64,000 nucleotides of DNA from Curtobacterium sp. MCBA15_009 (GTDB taxonomy: Bacteria > Actinomycetota > Actinomycetes > Actinomycetales > Microbacteriaceae). A program made the translations under genes and the position numbers. This document shows, one piece after another, positions 52,481 through 61,759 of this stretch (positions are counted from its first letter, which is position 1; the number at the start of each line of letters is the position of its first letter). The notes under the pieces are model-generated. The model searched no databases. It saw only the letters and a list, made by a program, of their open reading frames with translations, and was not told the DNA's origin. The stretch covers positions 418,759 through 482,758 of the forward strand of contig NZ_MJGO01000037.1 of NCBI RefSeq assembly GCF_001864895.1. Direction: 5' to 3'.

Positions 52481-53509
52481 TCACCCGAACATGATGGCGG
52501 CTTCGTCGAAGCGCGCCTGCGGCACCGTCTTCAGTTCGCCGAGCGCCTCGTCGAACGACACGTGCACGATGTCCGTGCCCTTCAGGGCGACCATCCGGCC
52601 CCAGCGCTCCTCGACCACCGAGTCGATGGCCGCCAGGCCGAGCCGCGTCGACAGCACGCGGTCGTACGCGGTCGGCGTCCCGCCGCGCTGGATGTGGCCC
52701 AGGGTCGTCGCGCGGGTCTCGATGCCCGTCATCTCCTCGATGAGCGGCGCGAGGCGCTCGCCGATGCCGCCGAGCCGCGGACGGCCGAAGGCGTCCAGAC
52801 CGCGCTCGGTGTGCGCGTTGTCCTCGTGGTCCGGCACGAAGCCCTCGGCGACCACGACGAGCGGCGCGCGACCACGGTCGTAGGCGGCGCGCACCCACTT
52901 CGCGATCTGCTCCATGCTCGTCTTCTGCTCCGGGATGAGGATGGCGTGCGCGCCGGCGGCCATGCCGGAGTGCAGCGCGATCCACCCGACGTGCCGGCCC
53001 ATCACCTCGGCGACCATGCAGCGCGAGTGGGAGTCGCCGGTGGTGCGCAGGCGGTCCATCGCCTCGGTCGCGATCGCGACGGCGGTGTCGAAGCCGAACG
53101 TGTAGTCGGTGGCGCCGAGGTCGTTGTCCACGGTCTTCGGCACGCCGACGATCTTGAGTCCCGCGTCGCTCAGGCGCTTCGCAGCGGCCAGGGTGCCCTC
53201 GCCGCCGATCGCGACGATGGCGTCGATGCCGTGCCGCTCCAGGGTGCGTTCGATGTTCTCGACCCCGCCGTGCTCGCCCTCGAAGGGGTTCGTGCGGCTC
53301 GTGCCGAGGATGGTGCCGCCCTGCTTCGCGATGCCCTGGATGTCCTTGCGACCGAGCGGGACGATGTCGCCGTCGACGACGCCGCGCCAGCCGTCCCGGA
53401 AGCCGACGAAGTCGTGTCCGTAGATGGCGATGCCCTTCAGGACGATCGCGCGGATGACCGCGTTCAGGCCGGGGCAGTCGCCTCCGGAGGTGAGGATGCC
53501 GATGCGCAT
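52481..53509 (-). CDS. pfkA: 6-phosphofructokinase
   Basis: 342 residues. Phosphorylates fructose-6-phosphate. N-terminal GILTSGGDCPGLNAVIRAIV, catalytic PKTVDNDL, GRHVGWIALHSG and GHIQRGGTPTAYDR. The phosphoryl-donor loop reads GGEGT: Gly at the position equivalent to E. coli residue 104 fits ATP use, while Lys (in PKTVDND) at the 124 equivalent is the form found in PPi enzymes; this mixed state is known in actinobacterial PFKs. ATG 53509. Confidence 0.95.
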   Translation of the reverse strand: MRIGILTSGGDCPGLNAVIRAIVLKGIAIYGHDFVGFRDGWRGVVDGDIVPLGRKDIQGIAKQGGTILGTSRTNPFEGEHGGVENIERTLERHGIDAIVAIGGEGTLAAAKRLSDAGLKIVGVPKTVDNDLGATDYTFGFDTAVAIATEAMDRLRTTGDSHSRCMVAEVMGRHVGWIALHSGMAAGAHAILIPEQKTSMEQIAKWVRAAYDRGRAPLVVVAEGFVPDHEDNAHTERGLDAFGRPRLGGIGERLAPLIEEMTGIETRATTLGHIQRGGTPTAYDRVLSTRLGLAAIDSVVEERWGRMVALKGTDIVHVSFDEALGELKTVPQARFDEAAIMFG

Positions 53510-53580
53510 GGGGAACTCCGTCGTCGGGTGCGGGGACGTCCCCATCATGACTGACGGTGGTTGCGGATTACCATCCCGGT

Positions 53581-54561
53581 GTGTCCCTGCTCGCTTCCGC
53601 CCCGTCCGGTGCGTCCGGTCCGACGCCGGCCGGTGCGTCCGACGACGCGACCCGCGTCGACACCGTGTACCGGCCGGGAGGCCCGGTGGACGTCGCGTCG
53701 ACCCTGCGGCCCCTGCAGCGCGGCACCGGCGACCCCGCCTTCCAGGTGGTCGGGCCCGTCGTCTGGCTCGCGCTCCGCACGCCGCGGGGCCCGGCGTCCG
53801 TGGCGATCCGGCAGGCCGGCGGCACGATCGCGGTGTCCGCGTGGGGCGCCGGGTCCGCGTGGGCGGTCGAGCACGCCCCGGACCTGCTCGGACGCGGCGA
53901 CGACTGGTCCGACCTCGACGTCTCCGGGCACGCGTTCCTGGCGGCCGCCCGCCACCGGCAGCCCGGGCTCCGCCTGCTCCGCACGAACACCGTCGTCGCG
54001 ATGCTCGTGCCGGCGATCATGGAGCAGAAGGTGACCTCGCGGCAGGCCTGGCGCGCCTGGCGGTACCTGCTCCGGCGCCACGGCACCCCCGCTCCCGGTC
54101 CCGCGCCCGACGGCATGGCCGTGCCGCCGACCGCCGAGGAGTGGGCGGCGATCCCGAGCTGGGAGTGGCACCGCGCCGGCATCGAGCCCGGGCGCTCCGC
54201 CACCGTCATGCGCGCGGTGCGGGTCGCGCCGGCGCTCGAGCGGACGCTCGCGCTCGGCCGCGGCGGCGCGGTCGTGTCCGCGCGGCTGCAGTCGGTGCCC
54301 GGGATCGGCCGGTGGACCGCCGCCGAGACCGCGCAGCGATCCCACGGCGACCCGGACTCGCCGAGCGTCGGCGACTTCCACGTGCCGGCACTGGTCGGGT
54401 GGGCGCTGACCGGGGCGCCGGTCGACGACGACGGCATGCTCGAGCTGCTCGAACCGTGGTCGGGGCACCGGGAGCGCATCGTCCGGCTCATCGGCGGCTC
54501 GGGTTTCCGCAAGCCGGCGTTCGGTCCGCGACTCACGATCCAGGACCACCGGTTCCACTGA
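53581..54561 (+). CDS. DNA-3-methyladenine glycosylase II (AlkA-like)
   Basis: 326 residues of the HhH-GPD DNA-glycosylase fold. The helix-hairpin-helix is LQSVPGIGRWTAAETAQR (about 239-256), followed by the catalytic Asp in SVGDFHVPAL. N-terminal part lacks the Ada domains and matches AlkA-like proteins of actinobacteria. Excises alkylated bases. GTG 53581 is one possible start; the frame is open 24 bases further upstream to GTG 53557. Confidence 0.85.
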   Translation: MSLLASAPSGASGPTPAGASDDATRVDTVYRPGGPVDVASTLRPLQRGTGDPAFQVVGPVVWLALRTPRGPASVAIRQAGGTIAVSAWGAGSAWAVEHAPDLLGRGDDWSDLDVSGHAFLAAARHRQPGLRLLRTNTVVAMLVPAIMEQKVTSRQAWRAWRYLLRRHGTPAPGPAPDGMAVPPTAEEWAAIPSWEWHRAGIEPGRSATVMRAVRVAPALERTLALGRGGAVVSARLQSVPGIGRWTAAETAQRSHGDPDSPSVGDFHVPALVGWALTGAPVDDDGMLELLEPWSGHRERIVRLIGGSGFRKPAFGPRLTIQDHRFH

Positions 54562-54589
54562 GGCCGGTGCCCGTGCCGGTGCCGGACGA

Positions 54590-55447
54590 CTACGGGTGGC
54601 GGGTGCCCTCGCCCGCGAGCACGGCGCGGTAGCCCTCGCGGAACGTCGGGAACCGCGGCGTCCACCCGGTCGACCGGAGCAGCGCGTTCGACAGCCGCTT
54701 GTCGCCGCCGGCCTGCCGTGCCCCGCCGTCGCCGACCACCGGTTCCCGGACCCCGAGCTCGTCGGCGAGGAACCGCAGCACGTCGTCCAGGCGGACCGGT
54801 TCGTCGTCCGTGCCGAGGTAGAGCGGTGCGGGGTCGGGCAGGCCCGCCAGGTGCACCAGCGCGGCGGCGGCGTCGTCGCGGTGGATGCGGTTCGTGTGCG
54901 GCGAGGTGCCGGGGGCGAGCCGCGCCGAGCCCGAGCGGACCTGGTCGACCAGGCGCTCGCGTCCGGGCCCGTAGACGCCGGAGAGCCGGACGAGCACGGC
55001 ACCGGGAGCGCGCTCGCGCAGGAGTGCCTCGGCCTCGACCAGCACCCCGGCGGTCGGGGCGCCGGCGTGCGCGGGGGTGTCCTCGGTGACGATGCTGCCG
55101 TCGTCGACGTCGTACACCGCGGTCGACGACACGACGAGCAGGCGGGGGTCGGCCGCCGACGCGTCGATGCCGTCGAGCACGTTCCGCAGGCCGTCGACGT
55201 AGGTCGCCCGGTACTCGTCGACGTCCCGCGAGCGGGCCGCGAACGCCACGACGACGACGCTGGTGTCGGCGGGGACGTCCGGGACCTCGTGGCGCAGGTC
55301 GACGCTCCGTCCGGTGATCGGGGCGGGGACCAGCTCGGCGCGGCGACGGAGCCCGAGCACGCGGTGGCCCTGCCCGGCGAACCGCAGGCCGGCCTCGGCT
55401 CCGAGGTCGCCGCAGCCGGCGATGACGACGGTGGAGGTGTTCAGCAC
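54590..55447 (-). CDS. NAD-dependent epimerase/dehydratase-like protein (extended SDR)
   Basis: 285 residues. Rossmann motif IAGCGDLGAEAG, then VVVVAFAAR, Ser in VVSSTAVY, and no clear YxxxK. Close to the actinobacterial group of epimerase-like proteins related to YeeZ, which lack a normal active site. Start GTG 55447. Convergent with the glycosylase, 28 bases apart. Confidence 0.85.
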   Translation of the reverse strand: MLNTSTVVIAGCGDLGAEAGLRFAGQGHRVLGLRRRAELVPAPITGRSVDLRHEVPDVPADTSVVVVAFAARSRDVDEYRATYVDGLRNVLDGIDASAADPRLLVVSSTAVYDVDDGSIVTEDTPAHAGAPTAGVLVEAEALLRERAPGAVLVRLSGVYGPGRERLVDQVRSGSARLAPGTSPHTNRIHRDDAAAALVHLAGLPDPAPLYLGTDDEPVRLDDVLRFLADELGVREPVVGDGGARQAGGDKRLSNALLRSTGWTPRFPTFREGYRAVLAGEGTRHP

Positions 55448-55523
55448 GGATCGACCCTGGCACGGGCGGCTGGGGGTGCGGTCACGACGGGTACCGCCCA
55501 CCGGTGACCGCTACCCTCGGCGC

Positions 55524-55853
55524 ATGGTGCAGCGGGGGCAGCGGGGGCAGCGGCACCGCCGAGTGGTGCGTGACGTGGCGATCGGCCTGCCGCCGGTCGT
55601 CGAGGTCGGACTCGTCGTCGCCGGCTCGCTGGTCTCGATCGGGTCGTCGGGCGAGAGCGCGGCGTCCTGGGCACCGGTCTCGTGGCCGGTCTACGCGACC
55701 CTCGGCACGTTCCCGTTCGCGGTCGGGGCGCTCGTCGCGGCGATCGGCCTGCGCGGGCTGCGGGGCAGGACGCCCGCGATCTGGTTCGCCGCACTGTCCG
55801 CAGCGGTCGGCGTCGTCCCCTTCGTCGGCACGCTGGGCATCGTCGCGCGGTGA
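55524..55853 (+). CDS. Small integral membrane protein
   Basis: 109 residues: a basic N-terminus (MVQRGQRGQRHRRVVR) and three hydrophobic segments (about 20-42, 55-75, 83-106). No recognised domain. Upstream of, and in the same direction as, the protein phosphatase with 38 bases between, so perhaps co-transcribed. Confidence 0.65.
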   Translation: MVQRGQRGQRHRRVVRDVAIGLPPVVEVGLVVAGSLVSIGSSGESAASWAPVSWPVYATLGTFPFAVGALVAAIGLRGLRGRTPAIWFAALSAAVGVVPFVGTLGIVAR

Positions 55854-55891
55854 CACCCCGGTGCCGGACGGCCGTGACCTAGGGTGTCCCG

Positions 55892-56617
55892 ATGCGGAAC
55901 CTCGACTGGGACGGGTACCTGAACGCGCGTGACCTCGGCGGGCTGCCGACGTCCGCCTCACCGACGGGGGCGACGGTGCCGGGCCGGATCGCCCGGGGAC
56001 CGCGTCGCGAGTTCCTCACCGAGCAGGGCTGGCGGGACGCCCGCGGCTGGGGTCTCGCCGGGGTCGTCGACCTCCGGTGCGCGGACGAGGTGGGTGCCCG
56101 CGACGGCGACCCGGTCGTCGCAGACGGAGCGTCCGAGGGCGTGCGGATCGTGAACGCCCCGACCGAGGACCAGGACGACCCCGAGTTCCGCGAGGTCTGC
56201 TTCCCGATCCTCGACTCGCCGGAGTACTGGCGGCACAACTTCCGCATCCTGCCGCAGCTCGTCCTCGGCGCGCTCACCGCGATCGCCGACGCCCCGTCCG
56301 GCGTGCTCGTGCACTGCAGTGCCGGCCGGGACCGCACCGGCATGGTCAGCGCCCTGCTCCTCGGCAACGCCGGCGTGGCGCCCGAGGCGGTCGCCGCGGA
56401 CTACGCGGAGTCGGTCCGGGCGATGGCGGGAGCGAACTCCCACGCGCCGACCCACGACCGGCAGGCCACGTGGGGGCAGGACGAGGTGGACCGGTGGATC
56501 GCGCAGACCGCCCCGATCGTCGAGGACGTCGCCGCCGACGTCGACGGCGCCTTCGCGGTCATCGGGGCCGACGACGCCCTGCGCACCCGTCTGCGCGAGC
56601 GCCTGACAGCCCCGTGA
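55892..56617 (+). CDS. Tyrosine/lipid phosphatase (Y_phosphatase3 type)
   Basis: 241 residues. The P-loop is HCSAGRDRTG (H141, nucleophile C142, R148), and NARDLGGLPT near the N-terminus is the conserved N-x-R-D-x-G-G of the DUF-like MptpB/IphP phosphatase family. Known members remove phosphate from Tyr/Ser proteins or phosphoinositides. ATG 55892 fits the family start. Confidence 0.93.
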   Translation: MRNLDWDGYLNARDLGGLPTSASPTGATVPGRIARGPRREFLTEQGWRDARGWGLAGVVDLRCADEVGARDGDPVVADGASEGVRIVNAPTEDQDDPEFREVCFPILDSPEYWRHNFRILPQLVLGALTAIADAPSGVLVHCSAGRDRTGMVSALLLGNAGVAPEAVAADYAESVRAMAGANSHAPTHDRQATWGQDEVDRWIAQTAPIVEDVAADVDGAFAVIGADDALRTRLRERLTAP

Positions 56618-56706
56618 ACCGACCCTGAAGGAACCCCCAGCACATCCGAGGTGAGCGTTCGTCGCAGGGCCACTAGCGTCGAGGAGACTCCGGAGGGGGA
56701 GCAGTC

Positions 56707-58005
56707 ATGACCGACGAGGGCCGACGACCAGGTGGACGGCGGAGCGCGCGGGGGATCGCGCGGCACGGCAAGCTGCGGCGGCGCCGACCACTCGCGACGC
56801 TCGCGGGGCTGATCGGCACGGCCGCCGTGGTCGCGGTCGTCAGTGTCGGCAGCGTCGGTGCCATCGCCGCGCGGGACGTCAAGGACGACATCACGACCAT
56901 CTCGCTCAGTCCGTCGGACGAGGGGCAGGCGCGGAGCCAGGACATCAACGCGATCAAGGGCGGCGCGAACATCCTGCTGATCGGGTCGGACACCCGTGTC
57001 GGGCAGCGGGCGGAGGAACAGGACGCCGACGGAGCACGCAACGACGTCACGATGCTCGTGCACCTCAGCGAGGACCACTCCCAGGTGACGGTGGTGTCCT
57101 TCCCCCGCGACGCGATGGTGCCGATCCCGTCCTGCGCGGACCCGGACGCCGGCACGTCGAGCCCGGCCGAGAGCAAGGCGATGTTCAACTCAGCGCTCCT
57201 CCGGGGCGGCCCGAACGGCGGCGTCGCCTGCGTCGTGCAGACCGTCGAGAACCTGACCGGGCTGAGCATCCCGTACGCGGGACTCATCACCTTCGACGGC
57301 GTCACCGCCATGAGCAACGCCCTCGGCGGCGTCACCGTCTGCATCGCGAAACCGATCCACGACGGCAGCTTCCTCGACCTGCCCGCCGGCGAGGTCCCGC
57401 TGCAGGGCAAGGAGGCGCTCGGCTTCCTGCGGACGCGCCACGGCGTCGACGACGGCAGCGACATCGCCCGCATCAGCAACCAGCAGGTGTTCCTCTCCGC
57501 GATGCTGCGCAAGCTCACCAGCGACGGCGCGCTCGGCAACCCGATCACCCTGTACCGGTTCGCGAAGGCTGCGACCTCGAACATGGCCCTGTCGGAGGGG
57601 CTGAACGACACCCGCACCCTCGTCGCCCTCGCGGCAGCCGTCCGCAACACGGACACCGCCCACATGCTCCTGGTGCAGTACCCGACCGATGCCGACCCGG
57701 AGGACAGCAACCGCGTCGTGGTCGACCAGGCCGCGGCGCACAGCCTGAACGTGGCACTGCAGCAGGACCAGCGGACCCGGGTCGCCTCCGGTGCCATCGG
57801 CCGAGGCGCGGTGCAGGCGCCGTCGGCGTCCCGCGCGCCCGCCGCGGAGCGACCCGCCGACACCCCGTCGCCGAGCAGCAGCCGGGCAGCGGGCCAGGCG
57901 TCGCGCTCGCCGGGGACCGCCGCGACCCGGAAGCCGACGGCGCTGCCCTCCACGATCACCGGGCAGAGCGCCGCCGAGCAGACGTGCTCGAAGGGCACCG
58001 ACTGA
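56707..58005 (+). CDS. LytR-CpsA-Psr family cell-wall ligase
   Basis: 432 residues: basic cytoplasmic N-terminus, one membrane helix (about 29-53), extracellular LCP domain with NILLIGSDTRVG, RNDVTMLVHL, VVSFPRDAMV, and GKEALGFLRTRHG, whose Arg residues bind polyprenyl phosphate. A C-terminal Ser/Ala/Thr-rich disordered tail ends in a Cys. LCP proteins attach glycopolymers to peptidoglycan. ATG 56707 after GGAGGGGGAGC. Confidence 0.93.
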   Translation: MTDEGRRPGGRRSARGIARHGKLRRRRPLATLAGLIGTAAVVAVVSVGSVGAIAARDVKDDITTISLSPSDEGQARSQDINAIKGGANILLIGSDTRVGQRAEEQDADGARNDVTMLVHLSEDHSQVTVVSFPRDAMVPIPSCADPDAGTSSPAESKAMFNSALLRGGPNGGVACVVQTVENLTGLSIPYAGLITFDGVTAMSNALGGVTVCIAKPIHDGSFLDLPAGEVPLQGKEALGFLRTRHGVDDGSDIARISNQQVFLSAMLRKLTSDGALGNPITLYRFAKAATSNMALSEGLNDTRTLVALAAAVRNTDTAHMLLVQYPTDADPEDSNRVVVDQAAAHSLNVALQQDQRTRVASGAIGRGAVQAPSASRAPAAERPADTPSPSSSRAAGQASRSPGTAATRKPTALPSTITGQSAAEQTCSKGTD

Positions 58006-58235
58006 CCGGTCTCCGTCGTGCGCACCGTGACCCGCCGCGGACGACCGCCGTGGGCTGGCAGGGCGTCGACTCGACGTACCGGGTCTGCACCGAGGACCGG
58101 AGCACCACGGTGGGGCTGCAACGCGCCCACGCCGCGCGGGCGAGCCGGTCGGTGGACGTCGCGACGGGGCACCACCCGTTCGTCTCCCGCCCGGACCTGG
58201 TGGTCGCCGAGCTCGCGGCCGTGCTCAGCCGCTGA
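58006..58235 (+). pseudogene. C-terminal remnant of an alpha/beta hydrolase
   Basis: The frame around 58053-58235 reads WQGVDSTYRVCTEDRSTTVG and ends TGHHPFVSRPDLVVAELAAVL, which matches the C-terminus of esterase-type alpha/beta hydrolases: the acidic loop, the catalytic His in TGHHPF, then the terminal helix. No nucleophile elbow or N-terminal part is present; the LCP gene ends just before. A truncated leftover rather than an active gene. Confidence 0.65.
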
Positions 58236-59163
58236 CCGCGCCGCCCGCGCCCTGCAGCAGCGCCTCGATCTCGGCCGCGGTCGGTGCGGTCGCCGGCCCG
58301 CGTCGGGTGACGGCGATGGCCGCCGCCGCGTTCGCCCGTCGCGCCGCCGTGACGAGGTCGTCGCCACGGGAGAGCGCCGCGGCGAGCACCCCGTCGTGGG
58401 CGTCGCCGGCGCCGTTCGTGTCGACGGCCGCCACCCGGAAGCCCTCCACGAGCTCGGTGCGCCGTCCGGTGTCGGCCACCCAGCAGCCCGCGGCGCCGTC
58501 GCGAACCACGGCCGCCCCGCGGGAACGCTCCGCGATCCGGACCGCTGCGTCGGCCAGGTCGGGCGACGTGGCGGACATGAGCCGTGCCTCCCGGCCGTTC
58601 GTGCTGACGACGTCCGCGCGTCGCAGGACGGCGGCGAGCACGTCGGGACGGAGCGTGTCGACGAGCGGCGACGGGTCGAGGACGACCGTCGTCGGCTCCG
58701 GCAGGCGCCCGAGCCACGCGACGATCGCGTCCGCGTTCGACGGGTGGGCGAGCCCGTACCCGGAGACGAAGACGACGTCGTCGTCGCGGACCGCGACGCG
58801 GTCCAGGTCGGCGGCGGTCAGGCGGCCCTCGGCGCCGACGCTCGTGACGAAGGTGCGTTCCGTGGTGGCGTCGACCAGGGCGACGCAGTAGCCGCTGTCG
58901 ACGTCGGGCAGCCCGGGCTGGACGACGTCGATGTCCTCGGCGGCGAGGGCCGCGCGCACGACGTCGGCGAACGGTCCGGTGCCGTACTGTCCGGCGAACA
59001 CGACCTCCATGCCGTCGCGGCGGGCGGCGACCATCGTGTTGAGGCCGCCGCCGGCCGTGATCTCGGACCCCTCGGCGATCGTGTCGCCGCCGGGTTCGGG
59101 GATCGCGTCGATGCGCATGACGATGTCGACGATGACGTTGCCGACGGAGACGAGCCGCGGCAT
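58225..59163 (-). CDS. PfkB/ribokinase-family sugar kinase
   Basis: 312 residues. N-terminal GGGLNTMVAARRDG substrate lid region and C-terminal DTNGAGDAHDGVLAAAL, with the catalytic Asp of GAGD. Ribokinase-type enzymes phosphorylate ribose or nucleosides. ATG 59163 overlaps the upstream permease stop by one base. Last of a four-gene operon with regulator, hydrolase and permease; a role in using ribose released from an imported nucleoside-like compound fits. Confidence 0.9.
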   Translation of the reverse strand: MPRLVSVGNVIVDIVMRIDAIPEPGGDTIAEGSEITAGGGLNTMVAARRDGMEVVFAGQYGTGPFADVVRAALAAEDIDVVQPGLPDVDSGYCVALVDATTERTFVTSVGAEGRLTAADLDRVAVRDDDVVFVSGYGLAHPSNADAIVAWLGRLPEPTTVVLDPSPLVDTLRPDVLAAVLRRADVVSTNGREARLMSATSPDLADAAVRIAERSRGAAVVRDGAAGCWVADTGRRTELVEGFRVAAVDTNGAGDAHDGVLAAALSRGDDLVTAARRANAAAAIAVTRRGPATAPTAAEIEALLQGAGGAVSG

Positions 59164-60689
59164 CAGCGGGCCGACGCGGTGTCGCGGACCACGGTCGGCT
59201 CCTCGAGGGTGCCGCGCGCACCGCCGAACGCCAGGTACGCCCCGGCGGCGACGACGAAGGTGACGACCCAGCCGAGGCCGTTCGCGCCGATCCAGCTGCC
59301 GGACAGCGGGCCGACGAACACCGGGTCCGCGTCGCCGACCGACACGACGGTGAACAGGAAGCCGACCACGATGGCGACCGCCCAGGCGGTGAACGCGCCC
59401 CAGGCGAAGCCGCCGCGGTACCAGTACCCCGAGCCGGGGCGGAGGTCGAGCAGCGCCACCGGGTCGTACCAGCGGCGGCGGAGCATGTCCGCGATGAAGA
59501 CGCCGAGCCAGGCGGTGATCGGGACGGCGAGGACGGAGATGAACGTGATGAACGGCGCGTAGAAGCCGTCCGCGATGAGCATGAAGTAGACGGCGCCGAG
59601 GAACGTGATGACGACGTCGACCGCGACCGCCCACACCCGGGGCACCTTCACGCCGAGGGTCAGGGTGGTCAGACTGGCGGAGTACACGGACAGGTGGTTC
59701 GACAGCAGCAGGCCGCCGAACGCGGCGACGAGGTACGGCACGGCCATCCAGCTCGGCAGCAGGTCGCGGATCGCGGCGACCGGGTCACCGGCCTCGGCGA
59801 GGGTGGGGTCCCCGGCGGACAGCAGCGCGCCGAGGCCGACGAGGACGACGAGCGGCGTGCCCGCGCCGACGGCGCTGGCGAGGACGAGCCGGCTACCGCG
59901 GACCGAGACCTTGCTGTAGCGGGCGATGTCCGCGCCGGCGGTCGCCCAGCCGATGCCGGTGCCCGCGGCGATGGTGCCGATGCCGATCACCATCGCGCTG
60001 ATCGGTCCCGCCGGGGCGCTCGTCACGGTGTCCCAGTCGACACGGATCACCAGGAAGACCGCGACGAAGACGTTGAGGGCGCCGAACACCCACGTCGCCC
60101 ACCGCTGGATGGCGACGATGGCGGCGTGCCCGAGCCCGGAGACCAGGACGGTGCAGAGCACGAACACCAGGATCGCGACGACGGTGAGCACGGGGATGCG
60201 CTTGGCGTCGCCGTCGGTGCCGAACACGATCGTGAAGAGCGACAGCAGCACGAACGCGGCGGTGGTGGTGTTCACCGTCTCCCAGCCGAGTCGCGACAGC
60301 AGGGACACGAGCGTCGGGCCGATGTTGCCCCGCACGCCGAACACGGCTCGGGACAGCGTCAGGCCGGGGGCCCCGCCGCGACGCCCGGCGATCGAGATGA
60401 CGCCGACGACGGCGAAGGACCCGGCGGCGCCGATGACCGCGACGAGGAGCGCCTGCCAGATGGTGAGCCGCTGGAACGCGACGAGCGTGGCCCCGAGGGG
60501 GAGCCCGAGGATCGAGATGTTCGCGGCGAACCACACCCAGAACAGGGCGCCGGGGCGACCGGTGCGTTCCTCGGCGGGGACGGGCTCGATGCCGCGTTGC
60601 TCGATGGTGGTCAGCGTGCCCTCGCTCCGAGCGGTGGTCGCGGTGGTCGCGCTCGACGCGGGCGTGGTGGGGTCGGGTGTCGTGCTCAT
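59163..60689 (-). CDS. Cytosine/purine permease (NCS1 family)
   Basis: 508-residue NCS1 transporter with about 12 membrane helices. The first conserved block is ALFWVWFAANISILGLPLGA (the W-x-x-N of NCS1), then RRGGAPGLTLSRAVFGVRGN, TAGADIARYSKVSV and LLLSNHLSVYSASLTTL. Imports nucleobases or nucleosides. Located between the DraG-like hydrolase and the PfkB kinase. Confidence 0.93.
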   Translation of the reverse strand: MSTTPDPTTPASSATTATTARSEGTLTTIEQRGIEPVPAEERTGRPGALFWVWFAANISILGLPLGATLVAFQRLTIWQALLVAVIGAAGSFAVVGVISIAGRRGGAPGLTLSRAVFGVRGNIGPTLVSLLSRLGWETVNTTTAAFVLLSLFTIVFGTDGDAKRIPVLTVVAILVFVLCTVLVSGLGHAAIVAIQRWATWVFGALNVFVAVFLVIRVDWDTVTSAPAGPISAMVIGIGTIAAGTGIGWATAGADIARYSKVSVRGSRLVLASAVGAGTPLVVLVGLGALLSAGDPTLAEAGDPVAAIRDLLPSWMAVPYLVAAFGGLLLSNHLSVYSASLTTLTLGVKVPRVWAVAVDVVITFLGAVYFMLIADGFYAPFITFISVLAVPITAWLGVFIADMLRRRWYDPVALLDLRPGSGYWYRGGFAWGAFTAWAVAIVVGFLFTVVSVGDADPVFVGPLSGSWIGANGLGWVVTFVVAAGAYLAFGGARGTLEEPTVVRDTASAR

Positions 60690-60746
60690 GTCCTCTTGCG
60701 TCCTCGGAAGTGGGATGGAGTGCGGGAGTGGGGTGGGGGAGTGTGG

Positions 60747-60769
60747 GGTGCGGACTAGTGGTCCGCACC
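60747..60769. promoter_or_regulatory. Intercistronic hairpin overlapping a stop codon
   Basis: Inverted repeat GGTGCGGAC / GTCCGCACC (9-bp arms) that includes the TAG stop of the hydrolase gene (60755-60757). Lying inside the operon between hydrolase and permease, it may reduce or stabilise downstream mRNA. Confidence 0.45.
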
Positions 60770-61759
60770 GGCGCGGATGGCGAGCAGGCCGTCCACGAGC
60801 GGCGGCAGCTCGAGCCCGTTGACCTCGACGACCGTGCGGACGGCGTGGTCGGGCCAGGCGTCCGGGCCGTGCACGGCGCCGAGGACGGCCCCGGCCATCG
60901 CGGCGATGGTGTCGGTGTCGCCGCCGATGCTCGCCGCGATGCCGACGGTCTCCCACGGGTCGAGGTCGAGCGAGACGAGTGCCAGGGCGGCGACGACGGA
61001 CTCCTGCGAGGCGACCGAGGTGCCGATCACCTGCGCCACGACGTCGATCCGGTCGTCGGCCGGCACCGTCGGCAGGTACGCCCGCGCCCAGCGGGTCTTC
61101 TCGGCGATGTCGGCACCGGCGACCCAGTGGCCGCGGGTCGCACCGATGGCGGCGGCCGCGACCGCGGCGTCCAGGGCCTCTGCGCGGGTCGCGCCGTCGA
61201 GGCCGACGCTGACCGCGGCGGCGACGGCGCTGGCCCCCGCGATGCCGAGCCCGGTGTCGTGGGTGACCCGGCAGGCGTCCTGCACGGCGTCGACGAGGGC
61301 GTCGAGGTCCGTCGCTCGGGTCGCGATGCCGACGGGGGCGATCCGCATCGCGGCGCCGTTCGTCGTGCCGGTGGACCCGGCCTCGGCCGCGGGCACGCCC
61401 GCCAGGATCCGCTCGACGGCGGTCTTCGTGCTCGGTCCGAGCAGGTCGAGGGACCCCTTCGCCTCCATCGTGCGCTCCCAGGCGATGATCGCCTCGGCGA
61501 AGCGCACCGGGTCGAGTCGGCCGCCGCCCTCGACGAGCAGCTCGCCGACCAGGACCGCCTGCTCGGTGTCGTCCGTGATGCTGCCGGCGGGCATCCCGGC
61601 GGCGATCCGTTGGTGCGGCCCGGCGTCGACGAAGTCGGTGATCACGCCGTGGTCCTGCCGGATCTGCGCGAGGGTCAGCGACTGGGTCGGCATCCCGAGG
61701 GCGTCGCCGATCGCCAGGCCGTGCAGGGCGGCGAGTGCGTGCATGGTGGTGGTGGTCAT
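60755..61759 (-). CDS. ADP-ribosylglycohydrolase (DraG-like)
   Basis: 334 residues. N-terminal GLAIGDALGMPTQ and metal-binding SITDDTEQAVLVG, C-terminal GGDTDTIAAMAGAV: the two Mg2+ motifs of DraG/ARH enzymes, which cleave N-glycosidic bonds of ADP-ribose to proteins or small molecules. Next to a nucleobase permease and a ribokinase it more likely acts on a nucleoside-like metabolite. ATG 61759 overlaps the GntR gene stop. Confidence 0.93.
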   Translation of the reverse strand: MTTTTMHALAALHGLAIGDALGMPTQSLTLAQIRQDHGVITDFVDAGPHQRIAAGMPAGSITDDTEQAVLVGELLVEGGGRLDPVRFAEAIIAWERTMEAKGSLDLLGPSTKTAVERILAGVPAAEAGSTGTTNGAAMRIAPVGIATRATDLDALVDAVQDACRVTHDTGLGIAGASAVAAAVSVGLDGATRAEALDAAVAAAAIGATRGHWVAGADIAEKTRWARAYLPTVPADDRIDVVAQVIGTSVASQESVVAALALVSLDLDPWETVGIAASIGGDTDTIAAMAGAVLGAVHGPDAWPDHAVRTVVEVNGLELPPLVDGLLAIRAGADH

